Positions 26,341-33,553 of a stretch of DNA of 51,722 nucleotides are shown here, piece by piece. Both the position numbers and the translations under genes were made by a program. The first letter of the stretch is position 1. Each line of letters opens with the position of its first letter. The stretch lies in contig JAPPGF010000022.1 in NCBI GenBank assembly GCA_028875075.1, forward strand, positions 1 to 51,722. The letters are read 5' to 3'. The stretch is from Gemmatimonadota bacterium (GTDB lineage: Bacteria > Gemmatimonadota > Gemmatimonadetes > Longimicrobiales > Gaopeijiaceae). The notes beneath the pieces were generated by a model that did not search any database, was not told the origin of the DNA, and worked only from the letters and a program-made list of their open reading frames with translations.

Positions 26341-26358
26341 GCCGGCCTCGCGGCCGGC
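26341..26358 (-). promoter_or_regulatory. GNRA-capped hairpin in the rhodanese leader
   Basis: On the minus strand GCCGGCC-GCGA-GGCCGGC forms a perfect seven-base-pair stem with a GCGA tetraloop, about 40 bases before the rhodanese start. It is unlikely to be a terminator (no T run). It could stabilise the leader or be part of a regulatory RNA. The rest of 26302-26715 shows no gene. Confidence 0.35.
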
Positions 26359-26552
26359 GGCGCAACCCAGGGCGAGGGTTTGCACCTGCGGGAAGGTCCC
26401 CCGGTGGTCTGAGAGGTAAGGAAACGCGTCTTCACGCCGGAGAGGAGGCACTGCGACAGCGGCCGTGCGGACGCCAGGCCCACCTGCCCGAGACGCCGGT
26501 GTTGCCGCCACGCTCGGAGCACGTTCCGGCAACGATCTCCGCGCGGACCGCT

Positions 26553-26581
26553 ATTGAAGATACTGCCTCGTCGTGTGTCAA
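26553..26581 (-). promoter_or_regulatory. Predicted promoter with perfect -35 box for the rhodanese gene
   Basis: The minus strand has TTGACA (26581-26576), a 17-base spacer and TTCAAT (26558-26553). The -35 box is 6/6 and the -10 box 4/6. Transcription would start near 26546, giving a leader of about 245 bases before the start codon at 26301. Confidence 0.4.
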
Positions 26582-26715
26582 CGATGGACCTCCGGGCAGT
26601 CGTGGCGCCGGTCGGAGGAGACGGCATTGCGCGTCCCGTTTCACGATAGCCCGATCCGGCAGATTTCCGCATCTCTGGGCAGGGAGAGGTGCCGATCGCC
26701 GAGGGAGGCCGGCGA

Positions 26716-27450
26716 TCAATAGCCCAGAACACCATAGTCGCCGTCCAGGATCAGGCGGACGGATACGTAGAGTCCCAACAGCCCGCACAGCACCCAGGGG
26801 GCATTCATGGCGCCGATGTAGGTGTACAACTCGCCCCTGGTGATGCGCCTCTGCCTCCCGGCCACGAAGAAACTGACCCAGTAGACCGACGTCGCGTAGG
26901 CCCACTGCCAGGAGAGCATGACCCCGAGGATGCCGGCGAGAACGGCCGGCAGGAAATCGACCGTGTAGGCCGCGTAGAGGATCAGGGTCGGAACGGGCGT
27001 CAAGAAGCCGTTGGCGACGTCGACGTTGAAGCCGTAGGTCCGCCGATCCGAGAAGGACCCGTCGAACAGGGAGTAGGTGGCCCAGACGTCCGCCCAGACG
27101 GTCGGCGACAACGCCTGTCTCAGCGGCACCCTGGCGGAGAGGAACTCGACGGCCGGTCTCCGGCCGGTCTTGCGCTGCCGCCTGCGCCAGTACTCGGTCC
27201 GCTCCTCGATGTAGTCCCGCCGGAAGAACAGGCACGCCTCCCAGTAGCAGACCACCAGATTGGTGGAGAAGAACAGGCTCAACAGGCAGTGGAGGACGTC
27301 GAGGTCCCCGCGGGCGCAGTAGCGGGTACCGACGCCCGTCAGCGCGAGAAGTGCGACCGCCAGCGCCGCGAGCAGTCCGGCCGGGATGCCCGAACTGATT
27401 TCGCGCGAGCTCTGCTCCGAGGCTGTCCGATCCGGGTGATGCTCGCCCAT
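26716..27450 (-). CDS. Multi-spanning membrane protein, function unknown
   Basis: 244 residues from ATG 27450 with GAGGA upstream. About six hydrophobic segments are seen: ~24-42 (GLLAALAVALLALTGV), 52-77 (VLHCLLSLFFSTNLVVCYWE), 140-160 (VPTLILYAAYTVDFLPAVLA), 163-190 (LGVMLSWQWAYATSVYWVSF) and ~208-230 (NAPWVLCGLLGLYVSVRLIL). Between them lies a basic cytosolic loop (RRDYIEERTEYWRRRQRKTG). Aromatic and polar residues inside the membrane regions suggest an enzyme or lipid-related protein, but no family is recognised. The ribosome site is nine bases from the start. Confidence 0.72.
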   Translation of the reverse strand: MGEHHPDRTASEQSSREISSGIPAGLLAALAVALLALTGVGTRYCARGDLDVLHCLLSLFFSTNLVVCYWEACLFFRRDYIEERTEYWRRRQRKTGRRPAVEFLSARVPLRQALSPTVWADVWATYSLFDGSFSDRRTYGFNVDVANGFLTPVPTLILYAAYTVDFLPAVLAGILGVMLSWQWAYATSVYWVSFFVAGRQRRITRGELYTYIGAMNAPWVLCGLLGLYVSVRLILDGDYGVLGY

Positions 27451-27551
27451 GGCGCGTGATCCTCGTCGTGTCCTGGCCTTGCCGCCAACCGGCTGCCTTC
27501 GCCAATCGAAGGGAGCCGGGACAGGCGCGCCACTGCGCCCCCGTTGCGCCT

Positions 27552-27898
27552 CCCCTCCGCGAGGTACCCGCCCAGGGGCCGCGCGTACACCTTGAGCGCT
27601 CTCCTGTCGTGCGCCCGCCGTATGATCCACGATGGGACCAAAGCGGCGGACCAGCACGCGCCCGGCATGATGCACTCGTCGGAAATTCTCGCGGCGAGAT
27701 CCTCGTCCGAGGCCGATTCGAATGTCTCGATCGCCCTGGCGACAGCCTGGTCGAGCCAGGCGGTCGCCTGCTCCAGCGTCTCGACCGCGCGGACGGCGGC
27801 GATCAGGCCTTCGAAGTCCGTGTTCCAGCCCTCGCCCACGGCGCCCTCCGCGAACCATTCCACCGAATCGGCCGCGTGCGCGATGTGTCCTGCGGTGG
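27552..27898 (-). pseudogene. DinB-superfamily gene relic with several frameshifts
   Basis: Reading leftwards, one frame gives GHIAHAADSVEWFAEGAVGE, GWNTDFEGLIAAVRAVETLE and SDECIMPG. The next frame gives GPPLWS, a third gives IVDHTA with the conserved His, and the last gives DRRALKVYARPLGG. Together they reproduce the DinB_2/DUF664 C-terminal two thirds (HLAH...IMPGGPPLWSIVDHTAHHRGALTVYAR), but with at least three indels and no N-terminus. DinB proteins are metal-binding four-helix-bundle thiol-transferase-like proteins; this copy cannot be functional. The rest of the 27451-27991 gap is empty. Confidence 0.65.
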
Positions 27899-27991
27899 CC
27901 GTCTTAGCGACAAGGGGCCGATCTAGCCTATGTTCTCGGTGCTCGTGCCTGTTCGGTACTGCTTGCACACGGCTGAGACGGGGGCTTCCGG

Positions 27992-29077
27992 ATGAACAAG
28001 AGCCTAGTGCGTACGGCAATGTGCGGCTGCGCGGGCGTCGTGGCGGCCGGCTGTCTTCAGGACCGGCGTCCCGCGCAACACCCGGAGCTGACGCTCGTGG
28101 ACAGTGTGATGCTCCAGCAGTCCGGCTCCGAGTATGTGGGGTTGCCGAGCGGATTCGCCGTGCTCCCCGGCGAGGGCGGATTCTTGGTCTCGGATCTTCG
28201 CAACCGCACAGTCCATCGTTTCGGCCCGGACGGAACGCATCAGCAGCAGCTGGGTCGAGCGGGACAGGGGCCGGGGGAGTTCCCCGCGCCACCGACGGCT
28301 CTGGCCTTGGACGGGGACTCGATTCTGTTCGTGCGAACCGGCTGGGCCGGCCTTCAGGTCATCAATCTGAGAACGCGGACGTTTCGGGATCCCCGGGAAC
28401 TGCCCGGCAACGCTCACGTGATCGCCGCGTCGAACGGACGGGTCTACTTCCGGGCGATGGATCCCGAGACCCGCACGAGCGTGGGAGTCCTGGCGAGCGG
28501 ATCGGACTCGATTGGCAGGGGCGGCCCCTACCCCGCCCCGCTCGCCGACTACCCGGTCCTGGCGCTGGCGCCGATCTCGATGGCCGCCGTCGGCGTGATA
28601 GGACCGGATTCGGTCGCGGTGGCTCTCCAGACGTCGGACTATGTCTTCTGGGGGACTCTTGAGCGTCAGGACAGCATCCGGGTGCCCGCCATCCGGCGGC
28701 AAGGCTCTCGACGCGACCTCCTGCAGGAGATCGCGCTCAATCCCGAGGAGGCCGGTCCGGACATCGTCTACACGCCGTCGCTGCCCGTCGCGGTAGCGCG
28801 CATGAGCGCGGCAAGGCTCGCCGTCGTATTCGACGATCTCCAGCTGACCGAGGACAGGCGCTTCATCGGGGAGTCTTTCCTCTCCGTCGTCGATACCGGT
28901 CTGCGGCGCGTGTGCCCGGACGCGCCCCTTCCGGTGCTTCCGGACTCCCGTCCCCCCCTGACGGCGATTCGAGGAGACACGCTCTTCACGTTGGGACAAG
29001 ACGTCCGGGGAGTTGAAGCTGTTGTCGCCGTCCGCAAGTACGTCGTGCGCACCGAGACCTGCCGGTGGCGCTCCTGA
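27992..29077 (+). CDS. Six-bladed beta-propeller lipoprotein
   Basis: 361 residues with a lipoprotein signal (GVVAAGC, Cys21). Propeller-like repeats follow: GFAVLPGEGGFLVSDLRNRT, VHRFGPDGTHQQQLGRAGQG, PGEFPAPPTALALDGDSILF, then further degenerate blades to TLFTLGQDVRGVEAVVAVRKY. The HRFGPDG...LGRAGQGPGEF segment is the hallmark of the six-bladed/NHL-like (BF2517-type) propellers frequent in Bacteroidota and Gemmatimonadota. It is likely anchored in the outer membrane facing the periplasm or surface. Its function is unknown. It stands alone; its stop is followed by the RND relic on the opposite strand. Confidence 0.82.
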   Translation: MNKSLVRTAMCGCAGVVAAGCLQDRRPAQHPELTLVDSVMLQQSGSEYVGLPSGFAVLPGEGGFLVSDLRNRTVHRFGPDGTHQQQLGRAGQGPGEFPAPPTALALDGDSILFVRTGWAGLQVINLRTRTFRDPRELPGNAHVIAASNGRVYFRAMDPETRTSVGVLASGSDSIGRGGPYPAPLADYPVLALAPISMAAVGVIGPDSVAVALQTSDYVFWGTLERQDSIRVPAIRRQGSRRDLLQEIALNPEEAGPDIVYTPSLPVAVARMSAARLAVVFDDLQLTEDRRFIGESFLSVVDTGLRRVCPDAPLPVLPDSRPPLTAIRGDTLFTLGQDVRGVEAVVAVRKYVVRTETCRWRS

Positions 29078-29117
29078 AGAACGGAGTCGCAGCGGTTCCG
29101 ATCTCGGCACCGCCTCC

Positions 29118-29351
29118 TCAGGCGTCTACGGCCCCCCCCGTCGAACAGCATGTAGAGCGCCGGCGGGACGTTGAGCACGAGCAGGGTCGAGGAGATGAGG
29201 CCGCCGATCGGTGTGAACGCGAACGCGTTCCAGAGGTTGGCGTCCGACCCACCGAACAGCGCGAGCGGGAGCAGCCGAATAGGGTCGTGGAGCTCGTCAT
29301 CACGATCGGGCGGACCCGCTCGAGTGTCCCGCCGAGCACCGCAGCGTGTTG
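29118..29351 (-). pseudogene. RND efflux permease relic (last membrane helices)
   Basis: The minus strand reads AVLGGTLERVRPIVMTSSTT and LFG, then after a one-base loss continues LLPLALFGGSDANLWNAFAF, TPIGGLISSTLLVLNVPPALY. This is the unmistakable end of an AcrB/CusA-type RND pump (RxRPIxMTxxTTxxGxxPLAxxGG...IGGLxxSTxLxLxxxPxxY). Only about 75 residues of a ~1,000-residue protein remain and the frame is broken near the Gly-Leu junction (CC to C). It ends without a proper stop, overlapping the neighbouring gene's 3' flank. Confidence 0.7.
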
Positions 29352-29377
29352 AGGCGAAAGCCACATATAACTACAAT
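29349..29377 (+). promoter_or_regulatory. Predicted promoter of the brnTA operon
   Basis: TTGAGG (29349-29354) and TACAAT (29372-29377) are separated by 17 bases, matching consensus at 4/6 and 5/6. Transcription would start near 29384, which makes the ATG at 29397 the natural first codon. BrnA antitoxins repress their own promoter, so an operator is expected to overlap this site, but no palindrome is obvious. Confidence 0.5.
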
Positions 29378-29396
29378 TCGCATGTATCATCAGTCG

Positions 29397-29675
29397 ATGG
29401 AATTCGAGTGGGACGAGGCCAAGAATCAGGCCAACATCCGCAAGCATGGTATCGGATTCGACACCGCCAAACGAATCTTCGAGGGGACGGTCGCAACCTC
29501 GGCCGACCATCGCCAGGACTACGGGGAGGAGCGCCGTATCAGCGTTGGCCGGGTGCAGCCGGGCGCGGTGATCGTCGTTGCCCATACCGAGCGCGGTGGA
29601 CGCATCCGCCTGATATCTGCCCGCCCAGCCTCGCGTAAGGAAAGGAAGGCCTACGATGAGCGGACGCGACGCTAG
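29397..29675 (+). CDS. brnT: BrnT-family ribonuclease toxin
   Basis: 92 residues. It begins MEFEWDEAKNQANIRKHGIG with the DEAKxxxNxxKHG signature of BrnT, followed by FDTAKRIFEG, DYGEERRISVGRV, VVAHTERGGRIRLISARPAS and RKERKAYDE. The fold is RelE-like and the predicted role is mRNA cleavage under stress. Residues expected for activity are present (the KHG His, Arg in RIRLISAR, the ERxxYE-like end), so the toxin looks intact. An in-frame ATG at 29382 would lie at the predicted transcription start and is less likely. brnA overlaps its 3' end by 20 bases, the usual toxin-first order. Confidence 0.9.
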   Translation: MEFEWDEAKNQANIRKHGIGFDTAKRIFEGTVATSADHRQDYGEERRISVGRVQPGAVIVVAHTERGGRIRLISARPASRKERKAYDERTRR

Positions 29676-29946
29676 CCCTCTCACGCCCGAGCAGATCGCG
29701 GCCGTGGAGGATGAGAGCATCGACTTCAGCGATGTTCCCGAACTGGACGAAGAATTCTGGAAGCGGGCGCAGCTCCTCGAACCTGACCACACCGATCAGA
29801 TCACGATGCGCGTCAAACGTTCCGTGCTGGCCTATTTCAAAGCTCCAGGAAGAGGCTACCAGACCCGGATGAACCGCGTCCTCGAGAGCTACGTGCGGCA
29901 CAAGACGGGTAATCCCGGCAGCACCGGGGAAGGCGCGAGCCAATGA
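29656..29946 (+). CDS. brnA: BrnA-family antitoxin
   Basis: 96 residues; ATG 29656 follows AAGGAAAGG inside the end of brnT. The N-terminal toxin-binding part carries IDFSDVPELDEEFWKRAQLL and the C-terminal part is a ribbon-helix-helix-like DNA-binding domain: DQITMRVKRSVLAYFKAPGR, GYQTRMNRVLESYV. This is the complete BrnA pattern (DIPELxxxFWxxA...GYQTRIN). It should bind BrnT and repress the operon. The last ~15 residues (GNPGSTGEGASQ) are a disordered tail. With brnT it forms an apparently functional type II toxin-antitoxin pair, unlike the broken hicBA. Confidence 0.9.
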   Translation: MSGRDASPLTPEQIAAVEDESIDFSDVPELDEEFWKRAQLLEPDHTDQITMRVKRSVLAYFKAPGRGYQTRMNRVLESYVRHKTGNPGSTGEGASQ

Positions 29947-30287
29947 CCAAGGTTTCCGCCTCGGCGCGCTAAAGTCCGGAGCTCGATGCCGTCGTCGTGT
30001 GGACAGCCGTCCAAGCAGATCCCCACTCGTCGCTCCCACTCCCCTCGGCGTCCCTCCTGAGCGCGTCGGCCGGGGCGACCCATCCGGCGGGGCGAAGGCG
30101 ATCCCGAGCTGGAGGTCGGGCTCGGGGCGTGAAGAGCTCCGAGTCATGACCGGGCCGGTCGGAGGGCCGACTGCCTATCGCGCAGTCGAGCGCGCGCTAC
30201 CATACTGGGCCGCGGCTCCTGAATCTGCGGGTATTCCGTTCTCGTGAGACATCTCGATCCTCTCTAACCTCAGGAGGGCAGAGCGCA
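29947..30287. other. Leader region of the first NCS2 permease
   Basis: The ribosome site AGGAGG lies near the right end. A minus-strand frame near 30050-30147 reads PDLQLGIAFAPPDG, possibly a fragment. No riboswitch-like fold or terminator was recognised. Confidence 0.35.
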
Positions 30288-32039
30288 ATGGCCTCCCAGC
30301 CAGCTCGATCCGGTAGCAGTGTCCGCTTTGAAGCCGACGAAAAGCCCGCCTACCCCGTGGCGATCGGGTTGGCGCTGCAATACTGCGTGCTTACCGTGGG
30401 GCCCATCGTTCTCACCGTCGCCATCGTGGTGCGGACCGCGGCCGGGAGCGAACTCTTCCTGTCCTGGGCGGCCTGCGCGGCGCTCATGGTCAGCGGCATC
30501 ACGACGATGGTGCAGGCCCGGCGGGTCGGACGCTTGGGAGCGGGCTACATCCTCCTGATGGGCACGTCGGGGGCCTTCATCGCCGTAGCGGTGGCTGCGC
30601 TCGCAGAGGGGGGTCCCGGCATGCTGGCGACACTCGTCGCGACCTCGGCGATCTTCCAGTTCCTGCTCGCGTCGCGTCTGTCGCTGCTCCGGCGCGTCAT
30701 CACCCCGACTGTCGCGGGTACCGTGATCATGCTGATCGCGGTCACGGTCATGCCGCTCGTCCTGGACCTCGTGGAGCAGGTGCCCGAGGGCGCCGCGGCC
30801 GCCGCCGGACCCGTCACCGCGCTGGTCACCCTCGGCGTCACGATGGTGATCGTGCTTCGCGCCGCCGGAGTGATGCGTATCTGGGGTCCGGTGATCGGTA
30901 TCGTGGCGGGCTGCATCGTCGCCGGCCCCTTTGGCCTCTTCTCCTGGGATCAGGTCGCCGCCGCACCATGGATCGGACTGCCGGTCGCGGGCTGGCCGGG
31001 GTTCGACTTCAGCTTCGGACCGGTGTTCTGGGCCCTGCTCCCGGCGTTCATCTTCGTCACGCTGGTCGGGGCGATCGAGACCATCGGTGACTCCGTGGCC
31101 GTCCAGCGCGTGTCGTGGCGCGACGATCGGGCCACGGACTTCCGCGCAGTGCAGGGAGCCGTTGCCGCGGACGGTCTGGGCAACTTCCTGTCGGGCCTGC
31201 TGGCCACCGTTCCCAACACGACCTATTCGAGCAGCGTGTCGATCGTGGAAATCACCGGGGTCGCGGCGCGGCGTGTGGGTGTATGCATCGGAGTCGGGTT
31301 CTGCGCGCTGGCCCTGCTTCCCAAGATCGTAGCGCTCATCCTTTCGATCCCGGACGCGGTCATCGGCGCCTACGCCGTCGTGCTGATCGCCATCCTCTTC
31401 GTGCTCGGCATGCGCATCGTGGTGGGCGACGGGATGGACTACCGTAAGGCGGCGATCGTGGGCGTCTCCTTCTGGGTCGGGTCGGGATTTCAGGGCGGCG
31501 GCCTCTTCACCGACCAGATGAGCCCCTTTTTCGCGGAGATGATGGGCAACGGCATGACTTCGGGCGGCCTTACCGCGCTCATCCTCTCCGGTTTCATGGA
31601 ATTGACCGCCTCCCGGCGGAAGCGCCTGGTGACGACGCTCAGCGTGGACGCGCTGTCGGAGATCCGCACGTTTCTGGAGAGCTTCGGGGCGCGGGCGGGG
31701 TGGAGCCGTGAAGCGACCGAGCGGATCCACCTCGCGTCCGAGGAAGCGCTGGTGAGCTTGATGGGGGACGAGGCCGACGAATCCGGCCCGACGCGGCGTT
31801 TGCGCCTGAGCGTGCGCTCGGTACGCGGCGCGGCCGAGCTGGAATTCCTCGCTGTGGCGGGGGCCGAGGGCAACCTGGAGGACCGCATGGCGATCGTGGG
31901 CGAGCAATCGCTCGAGATCGCGGCCGAGCACGACCTCTCACTGCGGCTGCTGCGTCATCTCGCCGCCTCGGTCCGGCATCAGAAATACCACGATACCGAC
32001 ATCCTCACGGTGAGAGTGGACCTGCCCGTGGCTGCGTAG
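30288..32039 (+). CDS. NCS2-type permease fused to a degenerate RsbW/GHKL-like domain (paralogue 1)
   Basis: 583 residues, ATG 30288 behind AGGAGG. Residues ~20-440 are an NCS2 (uracil/xanthine permease) transporter with about 14 helices. The TM8 motif AIETIGDSVAVQRVSWR keeps the family Glu (~263) and is followed by ADGLGNFLSGLLATVPNTTY. The TM10 position that binds nucleobase in UraA-type proteins (Glu/Gln in a YGEN-like motif) reads YSSS. Residues ~445-583 are an extra cytosolic domain: FLESFGARAGWSREATERIH, LASEEALVSLM, then RLLRHLAASVRHQKYHDTDI and LTVRV. It is reminiscent of RsbW-type kinase folds, but the N-box Asn and the glycine-rich box are lost. Transport substrate unknown; possibly a purine-like or acidic metabolite. 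Confidence 0.85.
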   Translation: MASQPARSGSSVRFEADEKPAYPVAIGLALQYCVLTVGPIVLTVAIVVRTAAGSELFLSWAACAALMVSGITTMVQARRVGRLGAGYILLMGTSGAFIAVAVAALAEGGPGMLATLVATSAIFQFLLASRLSLLRRVITPTVAGTVIMLIAVTVMPLVLDLVEQVPEGAAAAAGPVTALVTLGVTMVIVLRAAGVMRIWGPVIGIVAGCIVAGPFGLFSWDQVAAAPWIGLPVAGWPGFDFSFGPVFWALLPAFIFVTLVGAIETIGDSVAVQRVSWRDDRATDFRAVQGAVAADGLGNFLSGLLATVPNTTYSSSVSIVEITGVAARRVGVCIGVGFCALALLPKIVALILSIPDAVIGAYAVVLIAILFVLGMRIVVGDGMDYRKAAIVGVSFWVGSGFQGGGLFTDQMSPFFAEMMGNGMTSGGLTALILSGFMELTASRRKRLVTTLSVDALSEIRTFLESFGARAGWSREATERIHLASEEALVSLMGDEADESGPTRRLRLSVRSVRGAAELEFLAVAGAEGNLEDRMAIVGEQSLEIAAEHDLSLRLLRHLAASVRHQKYHDTDILTVRVDLPVAA

Positions 32040-32041
32040 GA

Positions 32042-32079
32042 GGGGCTCCGCGAGATCCAGGCAGGTCCGCGGAGGCCCC
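32042..32079. terminator. Hairpin between convergent genes
   Basis: GGGGCTCCGCG (32042-32052) pairs with CGCGGAGGCCCC (32068-32079) with one bulged C and a 15-base loop. It lies between the NCS2 stop and the SusD stop, so it could end transcription in both directions. There is no T run, so Rho-independent activity is uncertain. Confidence 0.35.
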
Positions 32080-32215
32080 GCATCCGCGGGCCAGCCTCTC
32101 GTGTAGTGGCGGGAGAGTCCCATGTCCGTACGGGATGAGCCGCGCCATATCGGCGGCCGCCCGCTTTCCCCGCAGCGCGCACGGCGCAGGATCGGCGGCA
32201 GCTTTCCGGAAGCCG

Positions 32216-33538
32216 CTACGCGTTGCGGTCCAGGCAGAGCGGCTGCCCCTCGAGCCCGGACAGCGCCTGATTTTCGTGCTCTTCGAACGGAATCGGAAAG
32301 TTCACGTCCGTGCCGTACGCGCCGCCCTTGGCGTAGGTGCCCGTCGGGAAGACCGTCGACTGGTCGTAACCGTACTGCCGCACGAGACGCCGCAGGTCGC
32401 CGAGCCGCTGCCCGGTTCCAAAGAGCCAGCGCGCCCGCTCCTCGAAGAGCATCCTGACCCGACCGTCGCGGTCGCCGGGATCCGCCACCTCGGGCAGCCC
32501 CGCGTTCGCCCGAAGTCCGTTCAGCTTCGCGAGCCAGGCCTCACCGGCCCCCAGTTCGGCCTCCGCCATGATGAGCTGCGCCTCCACTCCGCTTCCGAGA
32601 ACGACATCGGACTCCTCGGAGTCGTACTTGAGCTGATGGTACAGAGGGGTTTCCTCGTCGAACCCCAGGAGGCCGCTGTCTTCCCACGGTACGCGCGCGT
32701 CCATGTTCGAGCGGAATGCGATGCCGTTCTCTCCCTCCATGTCGGAGAGCGACCAGCGACGCTGGCGCTGGTTCAGTTCGAATACGGAGTTACGCTGAGC
32801 CGCGGTGCCGCCCTCCTTGCTGCGCACGTAATACGCCCATTCCGGCGGCACCGTCGCGGCCGCGCTCGCCGCATCGGCGTAGTCTCCCTGGTGGAGGCGG
32901 GTGCGGGCGAGACCGATCGCCGCGAGGTGTCTCTGGTTCGCATCGCCTTGTGCAGACGCAGCCGCCGCGCCGAAGCTGGCCGCCGCCGCTGCAAGGATCT
33001 CCGCGGTGGTCTGCCTCTCACCGAAGACGATCTCGCCTTCGTTGGGCGTTTCGCTGAATGGAACGCCCGAGCAGTAGTCCTGCGCGAAGAAGAGATTCGC
33101 ATAGCCGTTCAGGCTCCACATCTCTGCGATGCGGGGATCGTTCGGCAGCAATTCGGCCAGGCGCTCCGCGGCGTTCTTTGTGCCCACACGGGCCCGGTGC
33201 AGGTAGCGGTACTCGTCCAGAAGCGTCCCGTTGCGGACGTCCATCTCGCGCCGGTCCACTTCGTTGCGGGTCGGGAAGGTACCGGACAGGTGAAATTCGT
33301 CGGCGAGCATCCCGGAGTAGGCCACCTGGCCGCCGCCCCCGCTGGAATAGGCCTCGGCGAAGAGTCCGATGGCGCCGGCCCAGTACAGCTCGGCGCCCTT
33401 CGCGCCGGCGACGTCGGCGGGCGTCACGATGTCGGGGTCCACGACGCTCAGGAGCTCATGCGTGTCGCACGCGCTGAAACCCCACGCCGCTCCGGAGGTC
33501 AGCAGGGCCGTCCGGACCATTTTCTTGAAGTGCTTCAT
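32216..33538 (-). CDS. SusD/RagB-family nutrient-binding lipoprotein
   Basis: 440 residues with a lipoprotein signal (GFSAC, Cys24). SusD features are VDPDIVTPADVAGAKGAELY near the start, TPR-like helices (AEMWSLNGYANLFFAQDYCS, HLAAIGLARTRLHQGDYADA), VEAQLIMAEAELGAG and the terminal LFEERARWLFGTGQRLGDLR with FPIPFEEHENQ. SusD proteins form the lid over a SusC barrel and capture the substrate, glycan or peptide. It follows the SusC gene by 15 bases on the same strand, so the two are one operon. The length is typical of the smaller Gemmatimonadota-type SusD proteins. Confidence 0.93.
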   Translation of the reverse strand: MKHFKKMVRTALLTSGAAWGFSACDTHELLSVVDPDIVTPADVAGAKGAELYWAGAIGLFAEAYSSGGGGQVAYSGMLADEFHLSGTFPTRNEVDRREMDVRNGTLLDEYRYLHRARVGTKNAAERLAELLPNDPRIAEMWSLNGYANLFFAQDYCSGVPFSETPNEGEIVFGERQTTAEILAAAAASFGAAAASAQGDANQRHLAAIGLARTRLHQGDYADAASAAATVPPEWAYYVRSKEGGTAAQRNSVFELNQRQRRWSLSDMEGENGIAFRSNMDARVPWEDSGLLGFDEETPLYHQLKYDSEESDVVLGSGVEAQLIMAEAELGAGEAWLAKLNGLRANAGLPEVADPGDRDGRVRMLFEERARWLFGTGQRLGDLRRLVRQYGYDQSTVFPTGTYAKGGAYGTDVNFPIPFEEHENQALSGLEGQPLCLDRNA

Positions 33539-33553
33539 GGATCGGCTCGCTCC

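Noticed and set aside
29947..30287. Purine or xanthine riboswitch ahead of the first NCS2 gene
   Set aside because: The leader shows no recognisable aptamer core, and the permease lacks clear nucleobase-binding residues.
30270..31931. 553-codon minus-strand frame opposite the first NCS2 gene
   Set aside because: His/Asp/Arg-rich antisense of hydrophobic codons; typical shadow of a membrane protein.
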